DNA from: Candidatus Limnocylindrales bacterium
GTDB lineage: Bacteria; Desulfobacterota; Binatia; UBA1149; CAITLU01
Direction: 5' to 3'
Assembly (NCBI GenBank): GCA_035626395.1
Contig: DASPNR010000002.1
Coordinates: forward strand, 533,019-597,018
Length of the DNA: 64,000 nt
Below the pieces are notes generated by a model. It had not been told where the DNA came from. It was given only the letters and a program-made list of their open reading frames with translations, and made no database searches. The position numbers were made by a program, and so were the translations under genes. Positions 28,274-36,280 of this stretch are shown one piece after another (the stretch's first letter is position 1; the number at the start of each line of letters is the position of its first letter).

Positions 28274-29119
28274 ATGGCCGGCGGCGACTGCAGCGATCTC
28301 TCCCACAAGCATGAACGGCTGCTGCGCTCGCTGGCCGACATGCGCTCGGCGGTGCTCGCGTTCTCGGGCGGTGTCGATTCGACGCTCGTGCTGGCGGCCG
28401 CCGCCGACGCGCGCAGCCGCTTCGGCGGCGACATGCTGCGATTCCTCGCGCTGACGACAGCTTCACCCACCAACACCGCCGAGGAGGTCGAGCAGGCGCG
28501 CGCGCTGGCGGAGCGCATCGGCATCGAGCACGTCGTCATCGCCACCAACGAGCTGGAGACGCCAGGCTACGCCGACAACCCGGCCCATCGATGCTACCTG
28601 TGCAAGCAGACGCTGTATCCGCTGTGCCTGTCGATGGCGCACCGGCATGGGCTCGCGTTCGTCGCCGACGGCGTCAACCGCGACGATCTTTCCGACTACC
28701 GGCCGGGCCTGCGCGCCGCCGTCGAGCTCGGCGTGCGCCACCCGCTGGTGGAGGCCGAGCTGACCAAGGCCGAGGTGCGCGAGCTATCGCGCCGCTACGG
28801 CCTGCCGACCGCCGACGCTCCGGCCTCCCCCTGCCTTTCCTCGCGCTTTCCCTACGGCACCCGCATCACCGAGCAGCGCCTGGCCCAGGTCGCAGCCGCC
28901 GAGGCAGCGCTGAAGCGGCTGGGGTTCGTCGAGCTGCGCGTGCGTTACTACGGTGAGCGCGCGCGAGTGGAAGTGGCCGCCGGCGAGCTCGGCCGCCTGA
29001 GCGACGCGTCGCTGCGGGACGCGGCCGTGGCCGCCGTTGCCGCCGCCGGGTTCTCGGAGGTGGAGCTGGCGGCTGAGCCGCTGCGCTCGGGCAGCCTCAA
29101 CGCGGCCATCGGCCGCTAG
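28274..29119 (+). CDS. larE: ATP-dependent sacrificial sulfur transferase LarE
   Basis: 281-residue PP-loop enzyme. In the known pathway it adenylylates the carboxylate of pyridinium-3,5-biscarboxylic acid mononucleotide and donates sulfur from its own Cys, forming the nickel-pincer cofactor. The PP-loop is FSGGVDSTLV, and PCLSSRFPYG carries the cysteine at the sacrificial position. A second pair (RCYLCKQ) is also present. No larB, larC or lactate racemase lies nearby, so the target could be another nickel-pincer enzyme. Being directly after cysK is striking because each turnover consumes a cysteine. Confidence 0.9.
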   Translation: MAGGDCSDLSHKHERLLRSLADMRSAVLAFSGGVDSTLVLAAAADARSRFGGDMLRFLALTTASPTNTAEEVEQARALAERIGIEHVVIATNELETPGYADNPAHRCYLCKQTLYPLCLSMAHRHGLAFVADGVNRDDLSDYRPGLRAAVELGVRHPLVEAELTKAEVRELSRRYGLPTADAPASPCLSSRFPYGTRITEQRLAQVAAAEAALKRLGFVELRVRYYGERARVEVAAGELGRLSDASLRDAAVAAVAAAGFSEVELAAEPLRSGSLNAAIGR

Positions 29120-29133
29120 TGCCGCCGGCCCAC

Positions 29134-29152
29134 CGTCGCTCTTGTTGCGACG
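29134..29152. other. Small hairpin between convergent larE and ispD
   Basis: CGTCGC (29134-29139) pairs with GCGACG (29147-29152) across a 7-base loop in the 90-bp convergent gap. No T-run follows; a weak terminator at best. Confidence 0.25.
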
Positions 29153-29209
29153 ACGGGCTACAGCCACGACGCTGACGCAGAGCGGTTCGAGCTCCAGCGC
29201 ACGGCCCCG

Positions 29210-29986
29210 CTAGAGGCCGAGCAGGGCTCGCGCCACCAGGAGATCGGCCGCACTGGTGATCTTGAGGTTGCAGCTTCCCGACCCAACTACGCGAATCTGC
29301 ACGCCGAGCGCTTCGACGAGGGACGCATCGTCGGTGCCCTCGGTGCCGTCGCGCAGAGCCCGGGCGTGCGCACGCTCGAGAAGCTCGCGACGGAAGGCCT
29401 GAGGCGTCTCGACCAGCCATACCCGCGCCCGATCCACCGCACGGGTGACGGCGGCGTGGCCTCCGCCGTCGCCGGCGGCAGGGGTTCGGCTGGGGCTGAG
29501 AGTACCGCTCCGGTCGCCGCTGCCGCTGATCGCGCCACTTGCCGCGTCGCCGCCGTCCTCGACGCGGATGCTGTCGGCCGGCCGCGACGCCGCCGTCGCC
29601 GCGCCGTGCGCCCGGGCCTGCTCGAGCACGCCGCGAACGGTGGCAGCATCGACGAGCGGCCTTGCCGCGTCATGAACGCAGACCAGATCGCAGGCGGGAC
29701 TCAGAGCCGTCAGTCCTGCCCGGACCGACGCCTGCCGCGTGGCGCCGCCGGCGCAGACCTGCAGCTGGCCGAGGGCGGTGGCCAGGCCGGCGAGCGCCTG
29801 CTCCATCTGCGGCAGCCAGGCGGCGGGTGCGAGCACGACTGTCTCGTTGAACGTCGTCGCCTGGGCCAGGCGCTCCAGCGTGCGGCGCACGAGCGGCTGC
29901 CCGTCCAGCTCGACCAGCGCCTTGGGCGTGCCCAGCCCCAATCGCTCGCCGCTGCCCGCCGCCGGAACCAGAAGCCCCACTCTCAT
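29210..29986 (-). CDS. ispD: 2-C-methyl-D-erythritol 4-phosphate cytidylyltransferase
   Basis: 258 residues. Third step of the non-mevalonate isoprenoid pathway: CTP plus MEP to CDP-ME. The nucleotide-binding motif AAGSGERLGLGTPKAL opens the protein, VHDAARPLV is the metal/CTP strand, and ETPQAFRRELLERAHARA and the C-terminal GSGSCNLKITSAADL are family signatures. A Gly/Ser/Asp-rich insert of about 35 residues (near 143-178) sits where most homologues have a short loop (DSIRV...). ispF is not in the window. It follows carD but is separated by a strong terminator. Confidence 0.93.
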   Translation of the reverse strand: MRVGLLVPAAGSGERLGLGTPKALVELDGQPLVRRTLERLAQATTFNETVVLAPAAWLPQMEQALAGLATALGQLQVCAGGATRQASVRAGLTALSPACDLVCVHDAARPLVDAATVRGVLEQARAHGAATAASRPADSIRVEDGGDAASGAISGSGDRSGTLSPSRTPAAGDGGGHAAVTRAVDRARVWLVETPQAFRRELLERAHARALRDGTEGTDDASLVEALGVQIRVVGSGSCNLKITSAADLLVARALLGL

Positions 29987-30020
29987 GGCTGCACCATGAA
30001 AAGCCGGCCCGCCGAATGCA

Positions 30021-30057
30021 AAAAGGCCGGGCGCACTGTTTCAGCGCCCGGCCTTTT
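30021..30057 (-). terminator. Intrinsic terminator of carD
   Basis: A perfect 14-bp stem (30021-30034 with 30044-30057, arm AAAAGGCCGGGCGC) with a 9-base loop. On the leftward transcript it is followed by TTTT(T). It lies 28 bp past the carD stop. A T-run at 30067-30072 on the plus strand is outside the stem. Confidence 0.9.
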
Positions 30058-30085
30058 CGACCTCTCTTTTTTCTGTCGGAGCTGC

Positions 30086-30571
30086 TCAGTGACCGAAGAT
30101 GGTCTTGAGCTCCTCCATGATGTTCTCTTCGGTGTTGGACTTGGCGATCGCCAGCTCTTTGACGAGCAGATTGCGCGCCGTGTCGAGCATCTTGCGCTCG
30201 CCGAACGACAGCTCCTTGTCACCCTTGAGCATGAACAGATCGCGAAGGACCGATGCAATCTCCAATACCGATCCGGTCTTGATCTTCTCGGTGTACTCAC
30301 GGTAGCGACGGTTCCAGGTCGCCTGGTCGACCGTGATGCGCTTCTCGCGAAGGACCTTGTAGACCTTGTTGACCATGTCCTTGCCGATCACGCGGCGAAG
30401 GCCCACGGCTTTGCTCTTGCCCGTGGGAATCATGATCTTCATGTCGGTGTCGAGGATCCGCAGCGAGTAGAATGTCGCAGTAGCCCCCGAGATCATTCGT
30501 GCCTCGACTTCCTCGATGACGCCTACCCCATGAGCGGGGTACACGACCTTGTCTCCTACTTTGAATTCCAA
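30086..30571 (-). CDS. carD: CarD family transcriptional regulator
   Basis: 161-residue RNA-polymerase-binding factor that stabilises open promoter complexes and affects rRNA and stress transcription. The N-terminal RNAP-interaction domain reads FKVGDKVVYPAHGVGVIEEVE, and the helical C-terminal domain binds upstream promoter DNA (WNRRYREYTEKIKTG, LSFGERKMLDTARNLLVKELA). The start is TTG at 30571, placed 5 bases after a perfect AGGAGG (complement of 30577-30582); no ATG gives the normal N-terminus. Monocistronic, with its own promoter and terminator. Confidence 0.93.
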   Translation of the reverse strand: MEFKVGDKVVYPAHGVGVIEEVEARMISGATATFYSLRILDTDMKIMIPTGKSKAVGLRRVIGKDMVNKVYKVLREKRITVDQATWNRRYREYTEKIKTGSVLEIASVLRDLFMLKGDKELSFGERKMLDTARNLLVKELAIAKSNTEENIMEELKTIFGH

Positions 30572-30607
30572 AGGAACCTCCTGGCCCGGACAGGGAAAAC
30601 CGGCCGA

Positions 30608-30636
30608 AGTGTAGCTTTGGCTTGATGGACGGTCAA
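30608..30636 (-). promoter_or_regulatory. Sigma70-type promoter for carD
   Basis: On the minus strand TTGACC (complement of 30631-30636), a 17-bp spacer and TACACT (complement of 30608-30613). The predicted transcript starts about 30 bases before the TTG codon and includes the AGGAGG site. Confidence 0.7.
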
Positions 30637-30765
30637 ACTTGTGTTTGCGGAAATCTGCTTCTCCGACGCCGGTTTGGCGCCTTCGGGCGGTCTGGACATC
30701 AAGCATGCCGCGGCTGTGCTGATCGTCCACGAAGGCGACCAGAGGCCCGCCCAACGCTCTCGCCG

Positions 30766-31584
30766 TCAGTCGTTTTCGCACACTCCCCACGACACGTACG
30801 GCTTCGCGCCACCCGAATTGTGAATGTTGCGACTCGTGCCGCACACGGAGTCCCGAAGGTTCGGCCTGCGCCGGCTGGCGATGTCCGCACATGGGCTCGC
30901 GGTTCCCTCTACGCAGTTGCCGGTGACGGTCGAGCGATCCAGCCGAAGGAAGCGGCCGATAACGCCGTAGTTGTCGGCGCCAGTGACGACGGTGTCCTCG
31001 AGATCGACGCGCCGCGCGTTCAGCTCTGCGGAAAACGTGGAGTTGGAAACCTCGATGCGCCGACCCGTGAAACGGGTTGCCGAAGTCGTAGCCGTAATGT
31101 CGATATTCCGGCCGCTGGAATTCCAGGCGCTCTCCCCAAGCACCAGGTGCTCGAGCTGAAGGTCACCGCCGACGATGGCCTGTCCATAAAAGCCCGAGAT
31201 TTCCATTCGAGTGATGATGAGGAGGTGGCGCGTCGACATGCCGTCCGCAAAGCCATCCGTGAAGACACCAGGCGCGTAATCGAGAGGGCTTCCCTCGACT
31301 CCCAGCCCCAGGATCGCGCCTTCACGGCCGATGACGAAGCAGTCGGCCTCGCAGTAGACACCACCGCCCGCTCCGGCGTGAATCGTAAAGCCTGCAAGGT
31401 CGAGCTGCCCGCCCGGCGAGACGGTGACGGCCGGAACGCTCGAAGACGAGCAATCCAGATCGTTGATGAGAACGCCATTGGCGACGGTCTGACCGCACGC
31501 CGATACGGAAGTCTGTGCAACGGCAAGCAATGGACACAACGCCACGAGCACGATTGCAAGGGCGGCAGCAGCGGATCGACGCAT
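30766..31584 (-). CDS. Secreted beta-helix-like protein
   Basis: 272 residues with a Sec signal peptide (ALAIVLVALCPLLAVA, cleaved before QTS). The mature part has CGQTVANGVLINDLDCSS and then short repeating strands such as GQLDLAGFTIHAGAGGGVYC, GRRIEVSNSTF and RRVDLEDTVVTG, as in right-handed parallel beta-helix proteins. Several Cys could form disulfides. There are no catalytic residues I can point to. It shares layout with the partial gene at 1-369. GGAGG lies 8 bases before the ATG. Possibly a T2SS substrate or surface protein; this is inference. Confidence 0.75.
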   Translation of the reverse strand: MRRSAAAALAIVLVALCPLLAVAQTSVSACGQTVANGVLINDLDCSSSSVPAVTVSPGGQLDLAGFTIHAGAGGGVYCEADCFVIGREGAILGLGVEGSPLDYAPGVFTDGFADGMSTRHLLIITRMEISGFYGQAIVGGDLQLEHLVLGESAWNSSGRNIDITATTSATRFTGRRIEVSNSTFSAELNARRVDLEDTVVTGADNYGVIGRFLRLDRSTVTGNCVEGTASPCADIASRRRPNLRDSVCGTSRNIHNSGGAKPYVSWGVCEND

Positions 31585-31681
31585 GGTGGACCTCCGAATG
31601 GATCGAATGCGGCCACCCTAGGCCGGCGGCAGGAGCAACGTCCAATCAAATGTGCCCGATGTGACGAGCAACACCGGACGG

Positions 31682-32599
31682 TCAGGTCCTCAGGGTTGCG
31701 ATCACGGCGGCGGCGTCAGTGGCACCGATCGTTCGGAGGCATTCGGCGAGCTCGGCCGCGATGCGGGCCGGAGCGCCGGGATCGTAGAGGCTGGCCGTGC
31801 CCACCTCCACCGCCGCCGCGCCGGCCATGAGAAACTCGACCGCATCACGACCGGTCATGATGCCGCCAACGCCGACCACGGGAATGCGCACGGCCTTGGC
31901 GGTGGCGTGCACCATGTACAGCGCGACCGGTTTGATTGCCGGTCCCGACAGGCCGCCGCTGCCGTTGGCGAGAGATGGCCGCCGCGTCTCGATGTCGATG
32001 GACAGCCCGCGCAGCGTGTTGATCAACGTCACCGCATCGGCACCTTCGGCCTCGGCAACTTTGGCGATCTCGGTGATGTCGGCCACGTTCGGCGACAGCT
32101 TGATCCACAGCGGACGCCGCGTCCGTTGTCGCACCGCGCGGACGACTTCCGCGGTCATGCGCGGATCGGCCGCCAGCACCCCGCCCCACTCGTGCTTGTG
32201 CGGACACGACAGGTTGACCTCGATCGCATCGACCTCGGCGGCATCGAGCTTCTCCACCACGCGCTCGAAATCGGTGGTGGTATTGCCCCAGCAGTTGGCG
32301 ATGATGCGCGGCCCGAGCTGGCGAAGCCGCGGCAGCTTGTCGCGCACGAATGCATCGGCACCGATGTTCTGAAGCCCGATGGCATTGAGCATGCCTCCAG
32401 GCGTCTCGACCATTCGCGGCGCCGCATGCCCCTCCGATGGCTCGGCCGAAAGCCCTTTGACCGAGACTCCACCGACCAGCGACCAATCGAGCAGATGATC
32501 GTACTCGACCCCGTAACCGAACGTCCCCGACGCAGCAATGACCGGAGTCGCAAGCTCGACGCTGCCGACGCCAACCCGCAGATCAACGTTGCTATTCAC
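31682..32599 (-). CDS. pyrD: Dihydroorotate dehydrogenase, class 1B type
   Basis: 305-residue FMN enzyme of pyrimidine synthesis. LATPVIAASGTFGYG, the catalytic Cys in EVNLSCPH (Cys rather than Ser, as in class 1), IKLSPNV, and the FMN-phosphate motif GVGGIMTGRDAVEFLMAGAAAVEVGTA are clear. Class 1B enzymes pair with PyrK, which is not in this window. The start is GTG at 32599; the 112-bp repeat begins only 21 bases upstream, so the repeat forms most of its immediate leader and no strong ribosome binding site is visible. Confidence 0.93.
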   Translation of the reverse strand: MNSNVDLRVGVGSVELATPVIAASGTFGYGVEYDHLLDWSLVGGVSVKGLSAEPSEGHAAPRMVETPGGMLNAIGLQNIGADAFVRDKLPRLRQLGPRIIANCWGNTTTDFERVVEKLDAAEVDAIEVNLSCPHKHEWGGVLAADPRMTAEVVRAVRQRTRRPLWIKLSPNVADITEIAKVAEAEGADAVTLINTLRGLSIDIETRRPSLANGSGGLSGPAIKPVALYMVHATAKAVRIPVVGVGGIMTGRDAVEFLMAGAAAVEVGTASLYDPGAPARIAAELAECLRTIGATDAAAVIATLRT

Positions 32600-32620
32600 A
32601 CTCTTCGACCAGGCGCAGGC

Positions 32621-32732
32621 GCGCAGAGTGGTCCAGATGCGAGGCGCAGGCCGAGGCGTGAGCGTAGGCGGGCTGGAGGCCCGCCGGAGCGAGCACCGAG
32701 GACTGCAACGAAGCAGATGGGCCGCTATGCGC
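32621..32732. repeat. Dispersed 112-bp hairpin element, copy B
   Basis: Same length and structure as 22202-22313, with about eight substitutions (roughly 93% identity). Terminal arms GCGCAGAGTGGTCC and GGGCCGCTATGCGC, and the same central 7-bp stem. It fills the gap between a ketosynthase gene (stop 26 bp away) and pyrD (start 21 bp away), in the same orientation to transcription as copy A. Confidence 0.85.
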
Positions 32733-32758
32733 GTCCGTCCGCGTCTCAGCCACAACCG

Positions 32759-33766
32759 TTACCACCGCAACAGCGCAGCGCCCCACGTGAATCCGGACCC
32801 GAACGCAGCCAGACAAACGAGATCGCCGCGCTTGATGCGTCCCGCCGCCCAAGTCTCGGCCAGCAGGATTGGAATGGTCGCCGCGGTGGTGTTGCCGTAG
32901 CGGTCGATGTTGTTGCCCATGCGGTCGTCGCCGATGCCGAGGCCCATCGCGACGAGCTGGTTGATGCGCAGGTTGGCCTGGTGCGGCACCAGCATCGCGA
33001 TGTCTTCCTTGCGCGCGCCGATGTCGGCCAACGCCTCTTCGATCGCCTCGGTCATGCGCGTCACCGCGTGGCGAAACACGAGCTTGCCGTCCATCTGCGG
33101 CCAGCCATAGATGTCGGCGGGGCTCCAGCCGGCGGGGATGCGCGGCTTGCGCAGCGAACCCGGCCCGAGCAGGCACAGCTTCTCCGCGTACTTTCCCTCG
33201 GCGTGAAGGTTGATGGTCAGCAGGCCGCGCTCCGCATCCGGCGCCGGCCCGACGACCACCGCGCCGGCGCCGTCGCCGAACAGCACGGTGACGTGACGGC
33301 TGCGGTCGGCGTACTCGATTCCACTCGAATGCACCTCGCTGCCCACGATCAGCACGTGGCGGGCTCCTCCCGTGCGCACGTACTGATCGGCGATCGAAAG
33401 CATGTAGAGGAATCCCGAGCACTGGTTGCGCACGTCGAAGGCGAGCACGCCTTCCAGACCGAGGCGCTGCTGCAGCCACGAGGAGTTGCCGGGGAAGTCG
33501 ACGTCGGGGCTGAGCGTTCCGCAAAGGATCAGATCGATGTCGGCCGGCGTGATGCCGGCCATCTCGATGGCGCGGCGGCTGGCGCGCTCGGCCAGCGGCA
33601 CGCTGCCCTGGTCGTCGTCGACATAGCGGCGTTCCTTGATGCCGCTGCGCTGCTGAATCCACTCGTCGCTCGTATCGAGCACGCTCGACAGCTCATCGTT
33701 GGTGACGACGGTCTGGGGAACTTCGAAGCCTGCGCCGAGGATGTGCGATCGCTGCGGTAGGGTCAT
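32759..33766 (-). CDS. 3-oxoacyl-ACP synthase III (FabH-like)
   Basis: 335-residue thiolase-fold condensing enzyme. The catalytic triad is complete: Cys116 (RNQCSGFLY), His262 (VPHQANLRI) and Asn292 (YGNTTAATIP). The C-terminal GSGFTWGAALLRW is typical. FabH enzymes condense acyl-CoA with malonyl-ACP to start fatty-acid synthesis; relatives start polyketides or join acyl chains. Here it overlaps a second, altered ketosynthase gene by one base (TGATG), and no fabD, fabG or acpP is adjacent. This suggests a specialised acyl-transfer role rather than housekeeping FabH. Confidence 0.88.
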   Translation of the reverse strand: MTLPQRSHILGAGFEVPQTVVTNDELSSVLDTSDEWIQQRSGIKERRYVDDDQGSVPLAERASRRAIEMAGITPADIDLILCGTLSPDVDFPGNSSWLQQRLGLEGVLAFDVRNQCSGFLYMLSIADQYVRTGGARHVLIVGSEVHSSGIEYADRSRHVTVLFGDGAGAVVVGPAPDAERGLLTINLHAEGKYAEKLCLLGPGSLRKPRIPAGWSPADIYGWPQMDGKLVFRHAVTRMTEAIEEALADIGARKEDIAMLVPHQANLRINQLVAMGLGIGDDRMGNNIDRYGNTTAATIPILLAETWAAGRIKRGDLVCLAAFGSGFTWGAALLRW

Positions 33767-34773
33767 CACGAGCACCTGATGACGGCCGCGCCCCATGACG
33801 CGCCCGCGCCGGAAGTCGCCAAGGCCACCGTCTGTCCTGCCTGCACGCGGCCGTCGCTGCGCGCATGCGCCAGCAGAACCGCCAGCGACGCACCGCCGCT
33901 ATAGGCCAACGTCGAACGTACGATGCTTCCGGCGCGAGCCCCGAGCCTGGTCGCCAGCTCCTCTTCCACATCCGGAAGCAGATGCGCGATCAGCGTCGCG
34001 TCCACCGCTGCCACGCCGGCCTGCTGCAGTGCCTCGTCGAAGACCGCCGGCACGCGCGCCAGCGCCAGCTCGCGAAGCGCCTCCAGGTTCACGCGCGGGA
34101 GGTGCAGCCCCTGCGCCACCTTGTCGGCGGGCAGGCGGTTGCGGCCCCGGATCGCGCTGCCCTCGCGATGGCGGCTGGCCGGGTACTCGCACCAGTAGTC
34201 GGTGGCGCGCGAGCCGTCGGTGTGTACGCGTACAGCGAGCACTTCCGATGCGGTCTCGGCGCGCTCGAGCAGAACGGCGCAGGCGCTGTCGCCCATGGCG
34301 CACGCAAGCTCGGGCGTGCGACCGTTGCGGCCGTTGAAGTGCGATGGCGTGTCGGCCGCCGCCACGAGCACGCGCCGGTAACGGCCGCTGGCGACGAACC
34401 GCGAGCCGACATCGAGCGCGACGAGGAAACCCGTGCAGTTGGCGCGCACGTCGAGCGCGCCGATCGGCGGCGCCTCGAGCAGGCTCTGCAGCACGCAGCC
34501 GGTGCCGGGGAAGAACATGTCGGGGGTGTTGGTGGCCGCAACCAGGAAGTCGATCTCGCCGGTCGCCAGCCCGCGGCGCTCGAGCAGGCGCTGCGTGGCA
34601 CGAGCCAGCAAGGCGGCAGGGCCCTCGCCCTCCCCGCTCTCGTGTCGAGCGCGGCCGCCCGACCAGCGCGCGACCTCGCTCTCTTCGATCCTCAGCTCGC
34701 GAGCCAGCTCGGCATCGCTTACCGGCGTGCCGGGAAGCTCGGCTTCCAGATCACGCAGCGCGACGGCATGCAC
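33766..34773 (-). CDS. Ketosynthase III-like protein with altered active site
   Basis: 335 residues, the same length as its neighbour. Cys113 is kept (RANCTGFLVAL) and a His is at 264 (LIAHLLPDVEEE), but the QAN after it is gone and the catalytic Asn position reads YSGGAS, so Asn is replaced by Gly. Loss of this residue usually means no decarboxylative condensation; acyl transfer or a partner-subunit role is more likely. The GTG start at 34773 overlaps the stop of the ferredoxin-fusion gene (TAGTG), and its own stop overlaps the intact ketosynthase gene. The equal length and overlap suggest a heterodimer. Confidence 0.8.
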   Translation of the reverse strand: MHAVALRDLEAELPGTPVSDAELARELRIEESEVARWSGGRARHESGEGEGPAALLARATQRLLERRGLATGEIDFLVAATNTPDMFFPGTGCVLQSLLEAPPIGALDVRANCTGFLVALDVGSRFVASGRYRRVLVAAADTPSHFNGRNGRTPELACAMGDSACAVLLERAETASEVLAVRVHTDGSRATDYWCEYPASRHREGSAIRGRNRLPADKVAQGLHLPRVNLEALRELALARVPAVFDEALQQAGVAAVDATLIAHLLPDVEEELATRLGARAGSIVRSTLAYSGGASLAVLLAHARSDGRVQAGQTVALATSGAGASWGAAVIRCS

Positions 34774-36224
34774 TATGAGGCGTCCTGGCGAAGCACCACG
34801 ACCTCCAGCACCTTGTCGGCGTAGCGATGGCGGAAGCCGGCGAGCCTGCCTTCGAGAGGAATCGGCGTCTTGAAGTCGGCAGGGAATGACGAGGACACGC
34901 CGCACAGCGCGCGCAGGCTCTCGTCCACCACGCGCCCCCGCACCGTCAGCGTGTGATCATCGAGGCTGAGCTTCACGTCGTAGTCGGGCATTTCGTCGCC
35001 GATGCCGAGGTCGTGTTTGGCGCCGGAGCGCGGAACCTTTCGCGGCAGCTCGAAACGCACGTAGTAGCCGGCCGGATACTGATCGACGCGATAGACCTCG
35101 CCGTAGCGGCGCTCGCGCTCGCGCTTCTCGTCGAACTCCGTCGTGTAGAAACCTTCGGTGCCGGCGCCGCCGCTCTGACGCGAGCTGCTGAACCGCGACG
35201 CGATCGGCGCAACCAGGATGCTCAACGGCGCACCGTAGATCGCGGGCCCGAAACGCATGTCGGAGGCTGGCATGCCGCGGAAGCCGTCGCGCAGTCGCCA
35301 GCCGGCTTCCGCCATCGCGATGAGCAGGCCGAGAATGATCCAGCCCTTGTCGTCTTCGGTGAACGGCGTGACGCTGCCGCCGAGGAAGGCGATCACGGTG
35401 AACGCGATCGGATACAGAAGGAAGTTGAGCAGGATGTTCAGGCCCGTGGCCATCTCGGCGTTGAAGTAGCGACGGTCGCCGATGGCGGCTTCCAGGTCGC
35501 GCTTGGCCTTGTGCCCCAGTGCGCCCAGCAGCGGCGAAGCGAGCAGGATGGGCAGACCGAGCAGCGCAGGAACGCGGCGCCTCGGCCCCTTCTGCAGCCG
35601 ATCGAGCAGCAACGAGAAAGGCTCGCGCAGCTCGCCTTCGAAGTCCTTGCCGGGATCGCCGGCAGCGAGCGTGCGAGCCGGAGGACGCAGCGGCTTCTCG
35701 ACGCGCGCAGCAGCCGCAGGAGCGGCGGCGGCTTTTGCCGCCGGCGCGGCAGCCGGCGCTGCGGCGGCGGGTTTGGCGGCGGGTGCGGCCGGCGCTGCGG
35801 CAGCAGGTTTGGCAGCAGCGGCCGGTGCAGCGGCGGACGGAGCGGCTACGGCTGCTGCGGGTGCGCCGTCGCCGGCCGGCGCAGCCCCGTTGCCTTTGTG
35901 GAAACGCGACGGCGCGTCGGCGCCGAAGGCCTTGTCCGGATGCAGCTCGCGCGCACGCTGCAGCAGGGCATCGTGCGTCTCCGGTCGCTTGGGATCGGGC
36001 ACGCAGCAATCGACGGGACAGACCGCCGCGCAGGCCTCGTGGTCGAAGAAGCCCACGCACTCGGTGCACTTCTCCGGAACGATGTAGAAGAAGTCGTTGG
36101 AAAGCGCCGCGTGCTTGCTGCCTTGCCAGTCGTACTCGACGCCGCCCTGGTAGATGGCGGTGTTCGGGCACTCGGGCTCACACGCGCCGCAGTTGATGCA
36201 CTCCTCGGTAATGACCGTCGCCAT
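34773..36224 (-). CDS. Ferredoxin - membrane - alpha-crystallin-like fusion protein
   Basis: 483 residues. Residues 1-75 are a two-cluster ferredoxin of the YfhL type (C9, C12, C15, C19 and C53, C56, C65, C69). An Ala/Pro/Lys-rich linker spans about 113-185. Three or so hydrophobic segments (about 219-236, 262-285, 295-308) form a membrane domain. The C-terminus (about 385-480: YYVRFELPRKVP, YDVKLSLDDHTLTVRGRV) resembles an Hsp20/alpha-crystallin fold. I know no standard protein with this order. It follows gspD and overlaps the ketosynthase pair. Electron delivery to a membrane process is inferred; function unknown. Confidence 0.75.
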   Translation of the reverse strand: MATVITEECINCGACEPECPNTAIYQGGVEYDWQGSKHAALSNDFFYIVPEKCTECVGFFDHEACAAVCPVDCCVPDPKRPETHDALLQRARELHPDKAFGADAPSRFHKGNGAAPAGDGAPAAAVAAPSAAAPAAAAKPAAAAPAAPAAKPAAAAPAAAPAAKAAAAPAAAARVEKPLRPPARTLAAGDPGKDFEGELREPFSLLLDRLQKGPRRRVPALLGLPILLASPLLGALGHKAKRDLEAAIGDRRYFNAEMATGLNILLNFLLYPIAFTVIAFLGGSVTPFTEDDKGWIILGLLIAMAEAGWRLRDGFRGMPASDMRFGPAIYGAPLSILVAPIASRFSSSRQSGGAGTEGFYTTEFDEKRERERRYGEVYRVDQYPAGYYVRFELPRKVPRSGAKHDLGIGDEMPDYDVKLSLDDHTLTVRGRVVDESLRALCGVSSSFPADFKTPIPLEGRLAGFRHRYADKVLEVVVLRQDAS

Positions 36225-36280
36225 CGTGCCGCATCGCTCCGCGTCGGAATCGCCCCCGGCAGCGCCGGCGGCGATGCTAG

